Origin: a virus
Length of the DNA: 64,000 nucleotides
Strand: one strand, 5' to 3'
Virus record (IMG/VR): IMGVR_UViG_3300037359_000101
Span: 1-64,000 of that record
Part shown: positions 39,767 through 50,300 of the stretch, in pieces
Numbering within the stretch: position 1 is the stretch's first letter
Layout: each line of letters starts with the position of its first letter
Position numbers and translations under genes: made by a program
The notes under the pieces: model-generated
Databases searched by the model: none
What the model was told of the DNA's origin: nothing
Seen by the model: only the letters and a program-made list of their open reading frames with translations

Positions 39767-40699
39767 ATGAGTCTAAACGCAACCAACCTATACATTCAAG
39801 CCGCCCCAATCCCCGCAACCTTTGTGGGATCGCCCAACGACCTTTTTGCCGAGATGATTAAGCGGATGCGAATCCTCTCTCCTAGCGGAACAAATTTCAT
39901 TTTCATCGGCGACACGGAGCCCACGTCTAACGTCGGCCCGTGGCTGAAGAATGGGACCCAGTGGTATGTCTGGGACCCGGCCACGAAAGAATACCAGCCC
40001 CAAGACATCTCGGCTTCGTTCACTCCGTCGTTTAGCATCGGCAACGCTGTTCCGGCTTCGACGGTTCCTCCGGTCTGGCTTCGGACCACCAAGGACGCCA
40101 CCTCGGCCAACGCGAACGATTACGGCAGTCCGATTCGATGGTTTACGTTTGACGCGACCGTCGGAAACTGGACCTCGCCGCACCCGGTCCAAGTTGCCGA
40201 CTCCGCGAATGAGCGCCGGCTTTGGGTAGGTTCGGAAGCGGCGCTCTGGTCGTATGACGGCGGCGACGGGACCAACCCGGCAGTCAGTCCGCCCACCGCC
40301 GCGACGGGGGCCATGTGGCAGGTTGACCACAACTTCGATTTCAGATTCCCGGTGGGCGCTGGCGTCAACCCGACCGCCTACTCCCCGTATCCGGCCTCGG
40401 CGGTAGCTGTCGGCGGCGCAGGCGGCGAAGAGCGCCACTTCCTTACCCCCACCGAGCAAGCGGCGGTCCCTGATTTGACCCTCTCGGGGGCTTCGGGGCC
40501 TACCAACTTTTCGGGGGCCAGCTTCCACCCGCTCCTTCAAGTCACCGTCAACAATGTGACCGTGGATGGGGCGAATCTCGTGCCGGGAACCGTTCCCATG
40601 ACTCCGACAGCCAACGCCACTGTGGCGCACAATACAATGCCCCCGTATTACGGGGTATTCTTCATCTCTCGCACCACTCGGCAATACTACACGCCTTGA
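39767..40699 (+). CDS. tail fibre-associated structural protein (310 aa)
   Basis: Beta-rich with Trp/Pro motifs (GPWLKNGTQWYVWDPATKEY, PPVWLRTTKDATSAN, FTFDATVGNWTSPHPVQVAD) resembling carbohydrate-binding or fibre shaft modules repeated twice. A short glycine loop (AVAVGGAGGEERHFLTPTE) precedes the C-terminal domain. Located between fibre and cupin genes; probably a virion protein. Function unproven. Confidence 0.55.
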   Translation: MSLNATNLYIQAAPIPATFVGSPNDLFAEMIKRMRILSPSGTNFIFIGDTEPTSNVGPWLKNGTQWYVWDPATKEYQPQDISASFTPSFSIGNAVPASTVPPVWLRTTKDATSANANDYGSPIRWFTFDATVGNWTSPHPVQVADSANERRLWVGSEAALWSYDGGDGTNPAVSPPTAATGAMWQVDHNFDFRFPVGAGVNPTAYSPYPASAVAVGGAGGEERHFLTPTEQAAVPDLTLSGASGPTNFSGASFHPLLQVTVNNVTVDGANLVPGTVPMTPTANATVAHNTMPPYYGVFFISRTTRQYYTP

Positions 40700-40714
40700 T
40701 TTCTGGGAGACTGT
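40686..40714 (+). promoter_or_regulatory. possible GACTRT-class promoter before the cupin gene
   Basis: GACTGT (40709-40714) lies 7 bp before ATG 40722, and GGGAG overlaps its start. The expected -35 position at 17 bp holds ACTACA (40686-40691), matching only the last half of TTGACA, so it is the weakest member of the set. Confidence 0.4.
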
Positions 40715-40721
40715 TGTAAGA

Positions 40722-41153
40722 ATGGACGCGCTAGTTCCAACTCTGGAAAAGATTGAGCAGATTGAGGCTCGGTTGCTAGCATTGCCCCAGGTGGAAGTCC
40801 CCGTGACCAACCTGTTCGCGGCGGGGTTGTATTGGCGGGAGATCACGCTTGACGCGGGCACCTTCGCCATCGGGCATAAACACAAACAGGAGCACATCAA
40901 CGTCATCTTGACGGGGCGGCTTCGCGTGTTGGCGGACGGCAAGGTTACGGAAATTGTCGCGCCAGCGGTGTTCAAGTCCGGTCCGGGAATTCGGAAGGTT
41001 GCTTACGCGGTTGAGACTACCCGCTGGGCGAACGTCCTGGCAAACCCCACCGAGGAGTCGGACGTGGACAAGTTGGAAATTCTTTTTGTGGAAAAAAGTC
41101 CGGCGTGGCTGGCGTGCGCGGCGGAAATGAAGTTGCTCACAGACTCGATATAA
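40722..41153 (+). CDS. cupin-fold protein (143 aa)
   Basis: Residues about 37-105 follow the small cupin layout: GLYWREITLDAGTFAIGHKHKQEH (two metal His), NVILTGRLRVLADGKVTEI and FKSGPGIRKVAYAVETTRW. Cupins bind metals, sugars or small acids; in phages related ones sit among tail genes with unknown roles. A structural or chaperone role is equally possible. Preceded by its own motif and followed by ejection proteins. Confidence 0.7.
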   Translation: MDALVPTLEKIEQIEARLLALPQVEVPVTNLFAAGLYWREITLDAGTFAIGHKHKQEHINVILTGRLRVLADGKVTEIVAPAVFKSGPGIRKVAYAVETTRWANVLANPTEESDVDKLEILFVEKSPAWLACAAEMKLLTDSI

Positions 41154-41154
41154 T

Positions 41155-42168
41155 ATGGCTTTTGTAGCAGTGGCAATCGGAGGGGCCGCCCTGGCAGGGG
41201 TGGCGAGCAGCGCAATCAGCAGCAGTTCGGCCAGCAAAGCCGCGCAGTCGCAAACGAATGCGATCAACGCCGCGCAGGCGAATCTCGACAACCTTGATCC
41301 GAATGTCGTAAACGAGCAAGCATTGCAGGCGGATACCGCGCGGGCGAAGAATCAGATCGCGCTTCAGGCGCAGATAGACCCCGCACTTGCGGCACAGCGC
41401 CAGCAGTCTGAGGGAATGCTTTCGGCTCAGCTTTCTCAGATTGGAAATGCTCAGAGCGATCAGGTTGCCAACGCGGCTACCCAGTCGGCGCTGGCCGGTG
41501 TTCCCGGGCTCCAATCCGGCGAAGCTTCTTTGGTGTCCGCCGCGAACCAGAACCTTGCCGCTGGCGCGACGCTGCCGGCGGACCTGCAAGCGCAGATGAT
41601 GCAGTCCGGTCTGGAACAGACCGGCGCAGTCACCGGCACAGCCACCGCGCGAGGCGCGGGCGGCCCGATTCTTCAGCAGGTTCTTGGCACCGCTGGACTT
41701 CAACTTCAGCAGCAGCGACAGACTCAAGCGGCCAATCTGATGACCGCCGCTGGCAATCTCGACTCGCAGCGTCAACAGATTTTGCAAAGCCTTTTCCCGA
41801 AGCTCCAGACGCAGCAGTTGAACAACATGTCGGCGACTTCGGGAGTGCTGAACAACTCGAACAACCTGCTTCCGCAGGCGGGCCTATCGGGCGCGAACGT
41901 AGCGAACATTTGGCTGGCTAAAGTGGGAGCCACGAATCAGCTTACGATCCAAGCGGGGAACGTCAACGCGCAGAACGCACTCGCTCAGGGCGCGGCGACC
42001 AACCAGGGCATCGGGGCGGTGTCGGGAACCCTTCCCGGGCTGGCTTCCTATTTCAACAGTGCGGGCAGCAGCGGTGGGAGTGGCAGCAGCGGCCTTAGCG
42101 ACTTATTTGGCACGGCAACTACGGGCGGGGGTTCGACCGCTAGTGGTCTGGCAGTCCCCAGCATCTGA
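41155..42168 (+). CDS. internal virion/ejection protein (gp14-like, 337 aa)
   Basis: A short hydrophobic N-terminus (FVAVAIGGAALAGVASSAIS), then an Ala/Gln/Asn-rich helical body (QSQTNAINAAQANLDNLD, QQLNNMSATSGVLNNSNNLL) and a Gly/Ser tail. This composition is typical of podovirus ejection proteins (T7 gp14-like) that form a channel across the cell envelope. Position before two other such genes supports it. No motif is specific. Confidence 0.62.
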   Translation: MAFVAVAIGGAALAGVASSAISSSSASKAAQSQTNAINAAQANLDNLDPNVVNEQALQADTARAKNQIALQAQIDPALAAQRQQSEGMLSAQLSQIGNAQSDQVANAATQSALAGVPGLQSGEASLVSAANQNLAAGATLPADLQAQMMQSGLEQTGAVTGTATARGAGGPILQQVLGTAGLQLQQQRQTQAANLMTAAGNLDSQRQQILQSLFPKLQTQQLNNMSATSGVLNNSNNLLPQAGLSGANVANIWLAKVGATNQLTIQAGNVNAQNALAQGAATNQGIGAVSGTLPGLASYFNSAGSSGGSGSSGLSDLFGTATTGGGSTASGLAVPSI

Positions 42169-42170
42169 AC

Positions 42171-42464
42171 ATGGCACTCTCCCCACATGGCGGTTGGACG
42201 GCGTCTTCGTTGTTGCCCGGGCTCGCGGCTGGTTTCTCCGCCGGTATGACTCCTGGGTCGAAGCTCGCTCCGGCTCAGGTGTCTGGCAATCCGAACAGCC
42301 AGAAAGTTGCGCTCGCGCAATCGACGGCATCCCGGAAGGCCCTGCTGGACCGGGTCATGGGAAAACAAAGCACCTTGGCCCCCGCGAAACAGCCGAACCA
42401 GAACCTAGCGGCAAATTCTTTTTCAACCCAAGGCTATCAATTCTCTCCGGTAACTAAACTTTGA
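42171..42464 (+). CDS. small virion protein (97 aa)
   Basis: Gly/Ala-rich start (SSLLPGLAAGFSAGMTPGSK) and a Gln/Asn-rich end (QPNQNLAANSFSTQGYQFSP). Low-complexity composition resembles its neighbours, so it probably belongs to the ejection complex. Function unknown. Confidence 0.5.
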   Translation: MALSPHGGWTASSLLPGLAAGFSAGMTPGSKLAPAQVSGNPNSQKVALAQSTASRKALLDRVMGKQSTLAPAKQPNQNLAANSFSTQGYQFSPVTKL

Positions 42465-42467
42465 GCT

Positions 42468-42623
42468 ATGGCTGCTGAACGAGACGACGGACAAGACAAG
42501 ACCGACCGCAGAGAAGACGCGCGGCTGGTTCAGAAGGAGCTTGACTTTCAAAACAAGATGCCGTTCTATGAGTCGGAACCGGACATCAAATACGCGCCTC
42601 GGGTGAAGGGAGAGAACGAATAA
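42468..42623 (+). CDS. small charged protein (51 aa)
   Basis: ATG 42468, TAA 42621-42623. Charged Lys/Asp/Arg-rich (MAAERDDGQDKTDRREDARL, then QKELDFQNKMPFYESEPD). Three bases follow the previous stop and one precedes the next ATG, so it is embedded in the ejection operon. Unknown function. Confidence 0.5.
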   Translation: MAAERDDGQDKTDRREDARLVQKELDFQNKMPFYESEPDIKYAPRVKGENE

Positions 42624-42624
42624 T

Positions 42625-44322
42625 ATGGCAGGCATCCAAGACCCGCAACCTTTGTCGATTTCCACTCTCGGGCAGCCGCTGGTGAGCCCGCTCGATCCCG
42701 CCGCGACACCACAGGTAGTGGCGCTTGACCAGCAGATCAATCAGCAGGCGCAGGCAAGCTCTGCCGGGCTCATCCAGGCCATCCAGAATGCTCCCGTTGC
42801 GGCAGCGCAGAGACAGTTAGCGCTTCAGCAGGCTGCGGAAACGCTGGACCCGAATGCAGTGGCTGCAAGGGAAGCCCAGGTTCAAGCGGCTGCCGCGACA
42901 GCGGCAGCGACGACTGCACAGGCGAATCTTGCCACCAAGCCGCCCGGGACCGCAGACTTGATCGCGCTGCACATAAAGTATCACGGCGTCCCCGTGCGGG
43001 GGACCAACGGAATGCCGGATTTAGATGCAACGGCGGAGAGTGGTGCGGCGTGTTGGCGTGCCGAAAACCAGCTTCAATACGCTTTGAAGGGACTCCAAGC
43101 GACTCCGCAGGTGTTTTGGGAAAACGGTCAACAGCGCAGCCGGCTCGTCAACGGGTTTGGGGATAACCTGACCCCCGGCCCGGATGGATCGAACCCGGTT
43201 CGCGAAAAGTTTGAGAAGATGCGGGACTCCGCAGCCTCCACTCTCTTTGGGAGCCCGGACTACTCTGGAAACACGCCGGGGCAGTTGAACCCCACCCCGG
43301 AAACAGGAGCGGCCCCGGGCGCGCCAACGCTTTCGGCGGCTGACGTTGCTCCCGCCACTCCACCGGTGTCCGCGTATCCCGCATGGGCAGCGGCGCAGCA
43401 GCCGGCGTTAGCGGCACCCGTTGACCCGTCCCAGGCCCGCGCGTGGCTGCTGAACGCCGGGGTTAATCCGGCAACGATGTCTGACACGGACGCGGTGGAA
43501 GCCTATCAGTCATTGCAGTCCAGGGTTGCTTCAGCAGTCGTTCCTCTCGCCCCGCCGGCAGCCGCGCCCGCCGTTGCGCCGATCACGACGGTTTCGTCAC
43601 AGCCCACAGCCACGGGCGGCCATACCACCACGATCTCTGTCGAACCGAAACCGGCTCCCGGGATTCCGATGGCTCAGCGGCCAGTCGTCAGCCCGTGGGG
43701 GCCGAGTTTTCTCGCAGCACCAATGCCCGGGACCGATCCGAAGTCGCAGGTGATGAACTTGAAGAACCCGGAAAACGAAGCGTATCACACTTGGAACAAA
43801 TCCAAGGGAGAGATAGCGGAAGTCCGCTCGCTGGCCGCTGACCCAGAATATGCGGGCAAGACTCCGGCACAGCAGAATGCTACCGACCTGAACCCGTTTG
43901 ACCTTCGGCTGAAGGCAGCGGTTTCGGCGATGACGAATCCGCAGACTGCTGAAGGCAGGTCTGGTTACAAGATGATGGAGCTTGAGTTGAAGCAGCCCTA
44001 CGTTCAGAAATACGTCCAAAACATCCGAGAAGCGCTCACGGGCACGGGCACGCTGACCCCGCAGAGTCGCGCGGCGTTACTTACCGCCGCGCAACGAATT
44101 GGGCAGGCGAAGGAGGCAACCGCCGCACCCCAAGTTCGCAACACGGTTCAATCGCTGGCGCGCATGGGCGTTTCACAGGACAGTATGCGCGCGCTGGGCT
44201 TGGACGATGAAGACCTCGCACTCGGTATGGCGGCCCCTGCTGACGCCGCGCCGCCGACGCCACCGACGCCGCCCCGGACGACTACGGTGGGCGGCAAGAC
44301 CTACTACATGAAAACGTGGTAG
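42625..44322 (+). CDS. internal virion protein (565 aa)
   Basis: Ala/Gln-rich N-terminal third (QQINQQAQASSAGLIQAI, AAREAQVQAAAATAAATTAQ), Pro-rich middle (AAAPAVAPITTVSSQPTA), and a helical C-terminus (RAALLTAAQRIGQAKEATA). The composition resembles T7 gp15-type ejection proteins. It directly precedes the giant gene, as gp15 precedes gp16. Function by analogy. Confidence 0.6.
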   Translation: MAGIQDPQPLSISTLGQPLVSPLDPAATPQVVALDQQINQQAQASSAGLIQAIQNAPVAAAQRQLALQQAAETLDPNAVAAREAQVQAAAATAAATTAQANLATKPPGTADLIALHIKYHGVPVRGTNGMPDLDATAESGAACWRAENQLQYALKGLQATPQVFWENGQQRSRLVNGFGDNLTPGPDGSNPVREKFEKMRDSAASTLFGSPDYSGNTPGQLNPTPETGAAPGAPTLSAADVAPATPPVSAYPAWAAAQQPALAAPVDPSQARAWLLNAGVNPATMSDTDAVEAYQSLQSRVASAVVPLAPPAAAPAVAPITTVSSQPTATGGHTTTISVEPKPAPGIPMAQRPVVSPWGPSFLAAPMPGTDPKSQVMNLKNPENEAYHTWNKSKGEIAEVRSLAADPEYAGKTPAQQNATDLNPFDLRLKAAVSAMTNPQTAEGRSGYKMMELELKQPYVQKYVQNIREALTGTGTLTPQSRAALLTAAQRIGQAKEATAAPQVRNTVQSLARMGVSQDSMRALGLDDEDLALGMAAPADAAPPTPPTPPRTTTVGGKTYYMKTW

Positions 44323-44366
44323 CAACCGGTTGCGCCCGCTACCGTTTTCGCATAACCTAACACCAA

Positions 44367-47300
44367 ATGGCTGACATCAACACCAGCGACGCGACCGCGC
44401 AAGCACCGGCGCAAGCGCCCACCTTCACGGATGCGGCAGGCAATCCAGTCCAGTTCACTCCCGAGCAACAAGCGGAGGCACTGCAAAATCTCTCTCCTGC
44501 ACCCACCACAGCCGCTACAGCCGCCCCGCCCGAGGCACCGCAAGAGCTACTGAACCCCTACAAGGGAATGCAGTTGACCGACGAAGCTGGCAAACCGGCA
44601 GCGCTTACGCCCGCGCAGCAGGCAGAAGCGCGCAAGAATGCGGGAGTTGTCGATCCACTGCTCGACCTGTCGGCGGATGACATGTTCGCCCTTGCTCGAA
44701 ACCCGGACAACAATTTTAGCATCCTCCAGGCATTCCGAGCCCGGCAAAAGGAAGTGGCACAGGACCCGGGAGCGACCCGGCGAGTTGCCGACGCCTGGGC
44801 AAAATACAAAGCCAGCACGGGGTTGGGTGATCTTCCCTCTGTTAGCGACATGGCCAACAATGTCTGGGGATTCGTCAGCAACGCTGCCAAGTATGCCGGC
44901 GGACTCGTCCAGTCGTATCCGGCTCGAATCGGGGCTGCCTTGGGGGGAACAGACGGGGAGATGACCCCAGCGGAAGCGGAAGCGCTGCAAACTCAGGCAG
45001 AACGCGCGGCGGCCACGGGAACGGCGCTCACGGGGTTAGGGCAACAAGTGGGCCGTCTGTTCGAGCCTAACGCAGGCTCCCCCAGTATTATACCCAGCCC
45101 GGTAATCAGCGCCGGAATGAACCGCGTTGCTGGCCTCTTTGGAATTCCCGAAGAAAAGCCTAGCGCGCCACCGAACCCTGTTGAAACCCTTTTTCGGGAC
45201 TCCACCAAGGCAGACCAACTCCAGAAAGCCACTGAAGGCAAACTCGGCGGCCCCATCGGTGATCTTCCTCCAGAAACCCTCGCAGCAATGGCCAAAGCAG
45301 GCTATCCCCTGCGGCCCGACGTTGTCGCCAGCCTCGCGCAGGGCGATCCACTTTCGCTCTACCTCATGGGCAAAGCGTTCGGCGCTGCCGGGGAGGCCAT
45401 TCCCACGGTCATCCCCAAAGCGGCGCTAAACTCCGCCGGGGAGGCGGTCGCTACTGGTGCCGGGGGGACTATCAGCGCGTTGTCGAAAGGCGCGCAGGCA
45501 GTAATCCCGAAAGTGACCCCGTTTCTTCCGCCGGCTTTCGCCGCAAAGGGCGCGGCGACGGGTGCGGTGAGCGTCGGTCCGATAACCGGAGCCGCTATCG
45601 GCTGGGGCGCGGGCAAAGCAGCGGCCAAGCAGTTGACTTCGCTGGCCCCCACCCTGGAAAAACTGGAACTGGCGGGGCAGCAAATCGCGGGCAAGCTTCC
45701 GGTGTCAAGTTCCTATACTCAGCTTGCCAAAGACATTTTCCAGTCGGTTCCAGCGGCAGCGTATGAGGTTGGCAAAGGCGCGCTTTTTGACGTGGCGATG
45801 GGCGAGTCGGCAGATACTCCCGAGGAGGTTAATGGAGTCGGAATCGGAACTGCCTTTGGGATTCTCGGCGGCGGAATGGTAGCCGGCCAGCACGTATTGA
45901 GCGGTCAGCTAATCGCACCAAGAGCCTACGGGTCCCGGGTGACTGTTCCGTCAAACGGATTTTATCCCGCGCTGGATGCCGTGCATCAAGCGGCGGCGAG
46001 CGTGGCACCAGATGGAGTGAAAACGCGTGTAAACGCTATTCGGGCTTTCGTCAAAGGCGCGCTCCCGGACTACGATTTCATTTACGCCGGCCCCAAACCC
46101 GCTGAGGGTCCCGACCCGTTGGTTTCGGCGTTGACCAAGATGGGAGTCCCGGAAGAGCAAGCGAACACCTGGGCTGCTCAAGACGGTATCACCAGCCGAG
46201 TTCTCGGCGACCACAAAGTCATCATCGCTCGGGACGTGGACGCCGCCCCGCACGAAGCTGGGCATGGCATTGAAGACGTTCTGGGCGAGTCGATCATGCG
46301 CGGCTTCGACCGAGCGATACAGGCTGACCCGCAGTATGCTAACAACTGGGACCGCTTGGGCCAGAGCTATGCCGATGCCTTGGGCGGAAGACCTGACGAA
46401 TCGTGGCAGGACACAATCCTGCGGAAGTCTGGGTGGGGTGCCCGGGAGGCTCAAGAGAAGCTTGGTCAGCCCGCAGTTGGCGAAGGTCCCTCCGATCCGG
46501 CAGCCGCCCAATCCAAATGGGCTCAAGCGCTCGACGCCGCTGGCGGCGACCCCACCGAAGCCTACAAAGCGGTCTTGACCCCCGGGGAGCAGAGTGAAGT
46601 GGCAAACCGCTACATCTCCCGGGAAGTGGCTGCTGAAAACTTCGATGCGATGTTCAAGCATACCGGCGGATTTACGTCGGAGGACAATTCGATACCCGCA
46701 CGCATGGCGCGGGTAGTCGGTGGAATGGTGTCCTACCTCGGCGGAGAACCGCTGGCCGGACGCACCTCGGAATACCGCAAGTTTCCGCTCAGCTACGACG
46801 TTACCAAAGCCCAGGCCGAAGGAGTCGAGGGCGTCTTGGGAAACAAGCCGATGATCGAACCACCCACCCCGAGGGGTCTGAAAAACTTCGGGCCGCCGGT
46901 GACGCAGCAGCAAAAAGACGATGCCCAGAAGTCCGCGCAGGCGATGGCCGCAGAGGCAAGCCCGACACCGCTCGAACCCGGAGCCAGCAGCCCGCGTGAA
47001 AGTATTGCAACTCTTGCTGAGGCAATGGCCGGGGGCAGCCCAGTCCAAATCACAGGCCGCGCAGCCGCTCCGGGCGATCCTAGCTCGTCCATCGCGTCCA
47101 ACCGCACGGTCCGCCGGGCGATTATCGAAGTCTGGCGGCGGATGCCTGACTCGGCTAAGTCGCTGGTGCAGAAACTTTTCTTCCCCACCCGCATAATCAA
47201 GACCAAAGGCGGCACCTATCAGGCCGAGGGCTGGTCTCCAGAAGTGCTCGCCGCGAATGCTCAGAAGAGCGCAGAATTCCTCAGTCAGCTATCTGAGAAG

Positions 47301-50300
47301 GGTTCGCCGATTGCCTTGCCCGCCGGAGTTGAGCTAGACCCGGCAACCAAGTCTTTCACCCCCGACAGTTGGAAGCTGATTTTCGACCAGTTGGACAAAT
47401 TTGCTGCCAATCAGCGCGCGGGCAGAACGGGTGCCGGTGGGCCGCTGGTGGTCCCGAAAGAAGTCACCGAGTCCGGCGGCTATGCCCCTCCCGTCAGGGG
47501 AGAAGTCTCGCCGGTGCCACAGGACATGGCGGACTTCCTGAACTACCTCTACAATTTCAAGCTGCCGGACACCGCGCTGATTCGCAAAGGCACGCCGGCC
47601 AATATCCAAGCGCAGCGGGTCAGCGAGGCAACAATGCCCGGGCGAGTCAGCGAGCCGGTTACTCCCAGAGGAGTGTTTGGCGAATACGGGAAGACTGAAG
47701 CGACCCGAGCCAAACAGCGCGCTGCCGCTGAACTGTTGGGAATCTCGGGCACTCCAGTCGCCGAAGTCAATCCTTTTCGGAAGACCGTGGAACAAGCCGC
47801 AGCGGCAACTGGAATCCCGGCTCCGTCTTTGTTCGAGGCGATCCAGCATCTTAATGTTGAGGGCATCAAGAGTGTTGAACACGCGCCCGAACAAGGAACG
47901 CCGAACATCCCGGCGAACACGGCGACGCTGACCGCCGGCTTTCAACCGCCCCGTGTAAACGACGAACCTGCGGAACATTTAATTCTCCCCGAGGGAATTA
48001 AAGGATCGACTGTTTCCAAACCACAGCCACTCTATCATATCGCTTCGGCAGAAGAGGGCAACCCGTGGGTCCGCCGGTCCGCCGATCCTACGCGCTCAAG
48101 CGCTACCGACAACTCGGGACGCACGCTTCTGGTCCAGGTATCCAGCGACTTGATAAACCCCGAGGCGCTGGCCGGCAACAAGGACCAAGCCACCCAGTAT
48201 TACGATAAGCTCTACTCTGGCGCTCGCCCCGGTTACGCGCGGATGCAGGACTTCTGGGAAATCCCGCAGTGGATTGGCTTTGCCAGCCACTTCGTTCCAG
48301 ACGCGGATGTCTATGTCGTGCGCGACGTGGCGACCGCAAAGAAATTCCTGAACGAGGCCGGCTATGGCCGCGTCGCCTTCTCCGCACTAGACACCAACAA
48401 GGCGCTAATCCGCGATCTCGTAACGGACTACCCGGGCAAGGTGGACATCGGCGGGTATGTGGACCCGAAGACTTTCTCCGACCTGCCGAACGTCAAATGG
48501 CATGATTCGATGGAGTCCTTGGCTAACGACATGGGCCTCCCATATAAAAATGGGGTTGACTATCGGCACTTCCAAGGTTCCGACGTTATCCCGCGCCTCA
48601 CTATGTCTCAAGGGTGCCGTCATAAATGCGCCTTCTGTTCGGTCTCGAAAAAGGTGACGGAGACTCCCTCAGCTACCATCGTCCAACAGGCCGACCAAAT
48701 TGCCAAGCTTGGCTCGAAGCTCGTCTATCTCAATGACAAGACTTTTGGCCAAGCGAGCAACTACAAGCAGCTTTCTGACCTTAACCAGCAAATCCTAGCG
48801 CAGAATCCCGACTTCAAGGGGTTCATCGTCCAGACGACGGCGGCTCAGTTGAAGACAATGCCTGCCGACTGGCTGGCGAAGTCGGGCATCAAGTTCGTGG
48901 AGCTTGGCATTGAAAGCTATAACGACCCGATCTTGAAGGCGATGCACAAGCCCGCGACGACTTCGATGATCGACCAGGTGACTCAGAAGTTGCGTGACAA
49001 TCACATCGCGCTGATCCCGAACATCATCATCGGGTATCCGGGCGAGACGCCCGAGACCTACAAGGCGACCCTCGATTACCTCAAGTCGAATAAGGACATC
49101 ATCAGCCACGCCAACATCTACAACTTGGCACTCTACAAGGACGCCGAGTTAGGCAAACAGATCGCGACCGGTGCGGACGCGGACTTCAACGAGAATGTCC
49201 TGGAGAAGTCTTTCCACACCAACCCGGAGGTGCATCGCCAGTTCGCCGGAGACGTTTACGGTTTGGCCCAGTCGATGCTCGAAGGTTCGCCGGAGAGCGC
49301 GCAGTTCCAAGCACCGCGCGAGGGCGTGGAAAAGCTGGACGACATGCCAGACTCGATGGAAAAGATTTTCCCGAAGAGTCTGCCCAATTTTCAGTTCCAG
49401 CCGAACAAGGACCCGCGCGCCGTTCGCACCGCCGCCGTAAGAGACCCGGAGACGGGCCGCATTTTTGAGGGCGCGATGCACTATAACGCGCTCACGAAGG
49501 CGATGAACGAGGGCGGCATCGCGGGGCCGGACTTGGTGAAGCTGGATCACGGCTTCCTGACTAATGAAAACGAATACCTGACACGTCAAGAGGCGTGGGA
49601 GCGCGCAAAGGAACTTAATCAGCTTGGAAAAGGCTCCTTGGAGCGCGACGGAAAACAGTATGCCGGGTTCGATAGCGGGTTGGTTTCCGAGGACCTGCCC
49701 AAACCCGCGCCGGCAGAAGTAGTTCCCGAGGTGCAAAAGCTCCTCGACAATGTTTACAACTTGACCCCGGAACAGTGGTCCGCGATGGTGAAATCGCCAG
49801 AAGCGCGGGGCGGGTCAAGTTACGCTCACCGCACCGGAATGGCCGCCAAATCGACTGCCGATCTCGCGGCACTCCGCGAGGCGCATGGGGTCACGTCTGA
49901 ACTTGGCCGGCAGTCACTCCAAAATAAAGACCCGATGGGGGCGATGAATTTCGGAGTCAAAGCCCAAGCTTTGAGAGAGGCATACGAGGCGGCCACGGGG
50001 AAGACGATGGATGGCACCCAAGACGTTAGTGGGACGATCCGCGCGCTGCATGATCCCAACTACCAGCCGCCCGTGACCGGACAATACCAAGTGGCCCCCG
50101 AAGTCCGCGAGCTTGTGGACCGAATGAACAGCACTTCTCCCGAAGAGTGGTCCGACTGGGCGCACGCAGGCGGTGGCATGTCCTTCGCCGCCCACACCGC
50201 CGGCACCAAAGCTCGCTCGGCGGCAGACCTCGATGCCCTCCGCACAGCATACGCGATCCACAGCCGGATTGCCGAGAAGGCGCTGGCCGCTGATGATATT

